DNA from: Calvatia gigantea
Lineage: Eukaryota; Basidiomycota; Agaricomycetes; Agaricales; Lycoperdaceae
Assembly (NCBI GenBank): GCA_025093985.1
Contig: JACAAK010000017.1
Location: forward strand, 124,001 to 188,000
DNA length: 64,000 nucleotides
Direction: 5' to 3'
Part shown: piece after piece, positions 59,931-64,000 of the stretch
How positions within the stretch are numbered: position 1 is the first letter of the stretch
Layout: each line of letters starts with the position of its first letter
The notes under the pieces: model-generated
Database searches by the model: none
Told to the model about the DNA's origin: nothing
The model's input: only the letters and a program-made list of their open reading frames with translations
Program-made: the position numbers and the translations under genes

Positions 59931-60813
59931 TTAGAATGTTTCTTCCTCGTCAACTGCCGCTCCGCCCTCGGGTACTTCAAAACCCTCCTGGTGTGTGTTA
60001 GGCATACGGGAATGAATGAAAAACAGTTTTTTTAAGGGTGCTCACCTCGGTCGAGTACAGGATTTTCTGAATCTCACGCAGTGTGTTATCGTCTTTACCC
60101 TCTGCCTCGAGCGTCTCCAGTTGTGCCTGTGCCAAAATTTCAATGTCGCGAAGCTATGGCAGGTATTAAATAGAAAAAATTAGTACAGGGTTCCTCATAA
60201 ACAAAGGGAGTAAGATCACCTTTGCAAAGTAGAAATCTCGTTCCTTCTCAAGACCCTCCAAGTGCGAACTAAGCTCTTTAACCTGTGCCTGCAAGTGATT
60301 CACAGTCTCATTGGACTGAGCACTCCCAGACCTAAAACCACCCACAGGAGTCCTACCCCCCACACGCCCGGCACCCCCACTCCCCGCACTCAACCCAGTC
60401 GCACTCCTCCCCCCACCAACAGGCCCAATCGTCGCCGGAGCACCCTCCACCGCAACCCCCTTCCTCCTCGCAACAGGATCATACCCCTGTCCACCAAAAT
60501 TCCCATCCCAAAACCTCTTCATCCACTGCAAAAACTCCAAATTATCCTGCATCTTACATTTCACCAATTTCTCTACAGGGATGGGTTTATCGATTTTTTT
60601 GGCTTTGAAGACGTTTTGCATGACTTTGAAGTTGGCGAGGTATTCGTATTCGTGTTTGGCGTTGAATTTGACGCGGGTCATGGGGATGTCGAGGTAGATG
60701 GAGTCGAGGATTTGGCAGTAGGCTGCGCCGGTGCCGCATTGTTCGATTTTGGTGTAGTTGATTTGGAGGAGGTCGTTGAGCCAGGCGAGGAGGTCTGTTC
60801 GTGAGCCTGACAT
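59931..60813 (-). CDS. mal3: Microtubule plus-end binding protein EB1/Mal3
   Basis: Tracks growing microtubule ends and recruits partner proteins. Exons 60813-60220, 60153-60046 and 59987-59931 give 252 aa. Residues of about 1-125 are the calponin-homology domain: MSGSRTDLLAWLNDLLQ, KIEQCGTGAAYCQ, VKFNAKHEYEYLANFKVMQ and LEFLQWMKRFWD. A glycine/serine-rich linker follows. The EBH coiled coil starts in exon 1 (VNHLQAQVKELSSHLEGLE) and continues LEKERDFYFAKLRDIE and ILYSTEEGFEVPE. The tail ends EEETF, equivalent to the EEY/F motif read by CAP-Gly domains. It is complete and unbroken, unlike the three fragments at 32.5, 45.4 and 57.6 kb derived from it. Symbol by homology to fission yeast. Confidence 0.95.
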
Positions 60814-60982
60814 GGTGTGCGTTGGTGACAGTAATAGTAAAAAGTAAGAGGTAAGAGGTTGGTACGTAGGCGTATGGTATGTAAGTAGAAGAACGAGCCG
60901 AACAGGAAAGGGTCAAAGGGTTTGACGTTTATTGATGCATGATAATCAAACCTTAACCCTACCCAAAAGACTAAATGCACGA

Positions 60983-62590
60983 TTATCTATCCATATTCAT
61001 CGACGCAAGGTAATCACTCAATTTCAACGCCCCAGCTCGAATACTCTCACCCACATTCTGCACATCAGGATTCGCAAGTAATCGCGACACAGCATCCTTC
61101 GCGGCACTCTCCAACCCTGCCAAACTCCCATCACCCAACGCCCCTCCTGCCATCCCCCCACCATCCCTATCTAAACCTCCCTCTTCATCTTCATCACGGC
61201 CAAAGTATTGGTTGGAGGAGATACTAGTTGCGCCTTGGAAAGATTGGAGGCGAGTTTGAGCTTCGCTGACGGTTGTGGGGTCGTACGTATTGCGTTCGAA
61301 GTACATATCGGATGATATGGCTTTTTGGTTGCCGAAGCGGTCACGGGCGACTGTAGGCGCATCGTCTGTGACCGCCTTACTCGTTGTGGTAGTAACTGCT
61401 GCAGCAGCAGCCACAGTGGCGGCCGCACCCGCGCCTGGTATAGCACCAAATCCAAGTCTAGGGAACGCAGCATTCGCCTTAACATTACTCGTAGCCGTAG
61501 TTGATTTCGCAGTCGAGGTCGTAGTAGAAGTGTTGGCAGTGGTGATAGAAGCCATCTTGCCAATCTCCTGCGACCTTTTCAAAGCTTCAGCTTCTTTTCT
61601 GGCTTTTTCTTCGGCTTCTTCACGTTCACGATCATACCCGAGTTGACGGATCCTCTCTTCTTCTTCACGGGCTTTACGTTCTGCAGCGGCGAAATCGATG
61701 CCTTTGGCTGCTTTTTGTGCGCCTAAGCCTCCTAGTTTGCTTTTTCTTGGTGCGGAGGAGGTGCCACCGCTGCTAGTGGTTGTAGTGGTGGTAGAAGATT
61801 TGGTGCCGAGGCGGGATGGACGAGTTGATGATGCTGAGGAGGTTATTGTACGTGGGGTACTTGTAGTACTTGTAGTACTGGTGGTAGAAGTGGTAGTGGT
61901 GGTGGTAGATGACGCGGATGCTGCACGACCAAGCACGGGTGGTGTGGCTATGCGTGCTGGTGTGCTACCCGTAGAAGCTGGTTTAGGTGTCGAGGGTTTC
62001 GACCACGATTCGAAGAAATCGTCTTCTGCTGCTTCGGGTTGTTTTGCTGTTGATGTGTCCACTCCGTCTACGTGGATGCCTTTTGGGAATCTAACAGTCT
62101 ATGAGTATCAATTCAAGTAAGCGTTTGTAATGAATAATACGAACCTTGCAATATCTTCCTTAACCCTCCTGGCCAACTCATCTTTATACAATTCCGCAAC
62201 TCTCGAGGTATATTTCTTCTTCACATCCGACTCGTTCAACCAACTCGCTCCTCCATGTTTAGTGAAAAACTCTGTACAAGAAGCGTTCCCGCCAACTTTC
62301 ATCGTGCGTAATTGGTTGAGTTGCCAAGAATCAAGATTAGTGGATCGGACGAAGGAGATGTGAACGCCCATGTTACGGTGGGTTGAGGAACAGTCGAGGC
62401 AGATGTATACGCCGAATGTGACGCTTGACCAGGTTGGGTTTCGGGCGTTGCAGTCGAAGCATGACTGATACATGATTTGAGTGTTGGGAATGTGAGTAGT
62501 AGTGTGGGTGTAGTAGCTTACTTTGTTTCCTTTGTGTGCTTTGAGAACTTTGAATACTTGTTCTGTCTCTTGTTTAGTAGGATCAGCCAT
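60983..62590 (-). CDS. glo3: ADP-ribosylation factor GTPase-activating protein, Glo3/ArfGAP2-3 type
   Basis: Stimulates GTP hydrolysis by Arf on COPI vesicles at the Golgi. Exons 62590-62522, 62464-62145 and 62090-60983 total 498 aa. The ArfGAP zinc finger is CFDC-x16-CLDC, followed by the arginine-finger region [15 protein letters not shown]. The C-terminal half has a charged helix ([20 protein letters not shown]) and the Glo3-specific motif [14 protein letters not shown] then [15 protein letters not shown], which separates it from Gcs1-type ArfGAPs. A Thr/Ser simple repeat lies near residues 185-200. I chose the ATG at 62590, in a good context (ccATGG); 16 more in-frame codons open upstream. 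Only 169 bp separate it from EB1. Confidence 0.95.
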
Positions 62591-63089
62591 GGATGTCAAG
62601 TAAGTACTGTTGAGGAGGACAGCAAGCGGTGTCGTGGCCAAATGGGTGTGTCACGGGACTACTTGACGAGATAACTAGCTTGGAATTGGCTTACGTAATG
62701 CGATCCACCAGCGTGCTAACCTTAACAGTTCCACAACTCACATCCACTTTCGCACACTTTCTCTCTTTTACCTTTTCAGCCGTATACGTCGGCTCCATCC
62801 CAACTACCTCTCCTCAGAAACTCTTCTTCTTTCAATAACAACAATAGTACTAACCACACATCATCGAATAATAGGTAGAGTCGCGACGATACAGTGGACA
62901 TCACATGACAAAAGCGTGATAAAAGCGTGACAAAAAATGCTGGAAAACAAAAGATATTCGGGGCAGCTTCGCCCTGAGGTTTTATAAAAAATCTGCCCGT
63001 AGCGAGATGTAGTAGGAGGCATTCCGCAACTTTCGCTACAAATAGAACTTTGAAAAATGGCCTTGTGAGAATGCCCCGCTGACTTTACG
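62591..63089. promoter_or_regulatory. Promoter region of the Glo3 gene
   Basis: About 0.5 kb upstream of the minus-strand Glo3 gene, possibly shared with a plus-strand frame at 63090. A pyrimidine-rich stretch (62755-62835) lies on the plus strand. No specific factor site is claimed. Confidence 0.35.
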
Positions 63090-63317
63090 ATGGGCGCCTC
63101 AGTTGAGCCCATCACCTACCTCCCCCAATTCTCCTCCGCCCGCAAGGTGGTCATTGGTCAAGGAGGCGGTGTCACACCTCGTCACAGGTCATATGATGTC
63201 CACCAGACCGTCCCTCACTCTGCCTTAGCAATGGAAGAATCAGCCCAAGGGGAAAAATTAAAGGACGAACAGTGGACGGACGATCCAGACGTCATCAAAG
63301 CTCGTATCGTCGTGTAA
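63090..63317 (+). CDS. Small hypothetical protein or gene fragment
   Basis: A 75-codon frame starting MGASVEPITYLPQFSSARK and ending DDPDVIKARIVV. Codons are strongly biased to C or G in third position (GCC, CTC, GTC), unlike the surrounding DNA, which supports coding origin. The sequence contains GQGGGVTPRHRSYD. I do not recognise it, and it may be an exon-sized fragment of a larger protein. No splice sites or neighbouring exons were found. Confidence 0.4.
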   Translation: MGASVEPITYLPQFSSARKVVIGQGGGVTPRHRSYDVHQTVPHSALAMEESAQGEKLKDEQWTDDPDVIKARIVV

Positions 63318-64000
63318 CTATGACGGTCAATACTATTCGGAACCAAGGCCGGCGTAACCGACTTCCTTCCACTCATTTCAGACTGCACTGCAGTCTAGTT
63401 GGGGAACATGTAAGGGTGCCATCGGACTTCGGACATTATCGTTGCTATGTCTCAGAAAATATACAGCTCTTGATGCCGTAGATATGGCTACAACGGTTGA
63501 GTTCTCAACTCAGTTGTTATTCTTGTGTTACTACGTTGGCCCAATAAGCGGGTCAAGCGTATTTCGTGTGAACCTGAGAATTTACAGTTCGTAAAGCACC
63601 AGCTTAACACTTTCTTTACCTCCCAAACTTTGAGAAGATCAATACAATGTGCCGTTATAGGAGGTAACCAACAACTTCTATTCCCCAGAAGCGTTTATTC
63701 ATCCTTTATAGGGTTAGCAAGCATTACAGTGCTTGCAACCATGTCGTCACCTTGGTGCGTTATCAATTACCTCGTTGGTCACGCCGCTCTTTCCTGATAG
63801 GCCCTACTCGCTAGCCGGATGAAATAGTGGGTAACACTTTCTTGTGGTAAATATGCCCACTTTTGATAAGGGGTCTCTTAGCTCGTTTGTTACTCCTTCA
63901 GCTGCAAATTCAGCCCGGGCCACCCCCCTGATTGCAACCCCGCCACATGTAGCCAAACCTGTGTTACGTGAATAATCCGTGTAGCCCCCGCCATATAAAA
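63318..64000. other. No recognised gene to the window end
   Basis: A 90-codon plus-strand frame at 63525-63797 has no recognisable features. I see no other structure. Confidence 0.4.

Larger units (their letters stand above)
30110..60510. repeat. Segmental tandem array of F-box gene units between ArgRS and EB1
   Basis: Seven F-box copies (A-G) and their flanks repeat in a fixed order. Matching landmarks recur at offsets of about 12.85 kb: F-box 3' ends at 30630 and 43480, EB1 breakpoints at 33122 and 45992, nuclease-like ATGs at 34277 and 47111, and F-box ends at 36314 and 49157. The block is [A, EB1 fragment, nuclease-like gene, B, spacer, C, spacer], present once at 30.1-43.4 kb, again at 43.5-58.0 kb, and begun a third time with G (58057) and the complete EB1 gene. 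The left edge is a truncated spacer right after the ArgRS stop. The second block is longer mainly through a solo LTR and a segment deleted from the first. Confidence 0.9.

Noticed and set aside
60262..60804. 180-codon plus-strand frame opposite EB1 (and shorter versions at 32874 and 45770)
   Set aside because: Mirror of the conserved EB1 exon; proline/threonine-rich antisense of the Gly/Ser linker.
61275..62120. Long plus-strand frames opposite the Glo3 gene
   Set aside because: Antisense shadows of the Thr/Ser- and Ala-rich coding exon; the product is low-complexity valine/alanine with no family match.

Overview
The window is fungal nuclear DNA, most likely from a mushroom-forming basidiomycete (Agaricomycetes). 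Genes are intron-dense, with introns mostly 45-75 nt long. The recognisable proteins (AP-2 sigma, cytosolic ArgRS, EB1/Mal3, Glo3-type ArfGAP, MCT-type MFS transporter, S10 and A1 peptidases) and the many F-box-like proteins fit that group. Identifications come from reading translated exons and splice sites by eye; no search was run.

Left part (1-30 kb): AP-2 sigma in six tiny exons (1356-2049, +); an F-box-like gene (3597-5075, +); a gene-poor stretch with possible retrotransposon integrase remnants (5.5-6.2 kb); a DUF4139 gene broken by four apparent +1 frameshifts (7544-9565, -); a thiamine-diphosphate enzyme (10197-12349, -); an S10 serine carboxypeptidase (12743-14857, -); a basic coiled-coil protein (15894-16732, +); an MFS monocarboxylate-type transporter (18249-20089, +); a second F-box-like gene with one frameshift (21612-23016, -); a secreted A1 aspartic protease (24029-25744, +) followed by a decayed tandem copy (to 27613); and cytosolic arginyl-tRNA synthetase (27952-30003, +).

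Centre (30.1-60.5 kb): a segmental tandem array lies between the ArgRS gene and the intact EB1 gene. Seven copies (A-G) of one F-box gene all lie on the minus strand. They fall in a block of about 13-14 kb that is present twice and begins a third time: [A, EB1 3' fragment, PD-(D/E)XK-like gene, B, spacer, C, spacer], [D, EB1 fragment, PD-like gene, E, spacer, F, spacer], [G, complete EB1]. Only copies E and G read through as intact genes. One of two copies of the PD-(D/E)XK-like gene is intact, and its 3' end points at the 3' end of an F-box copy. The paired F-box/nuclease-like genes are the best candidate here for an undescribed system, although function is inference only. A 333-bp solo-LTR-like insertion in the second block post-dates the duplication.

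Right part (59.9-64 kb): complete EB1/Mal3 (59931-60813, -), a Glo3-type ArfGAP (60983-62590, -), and a small unassigned reading frame (63090-63317, +). The conserved housekeeping genes on either side suggest an ordinary chromosomal region in which the F-box array expanded by unequal crossing over. Many frame breaks in the window are single-base insertions, so some 'pseudogene' calls could instead reflect assembly error.
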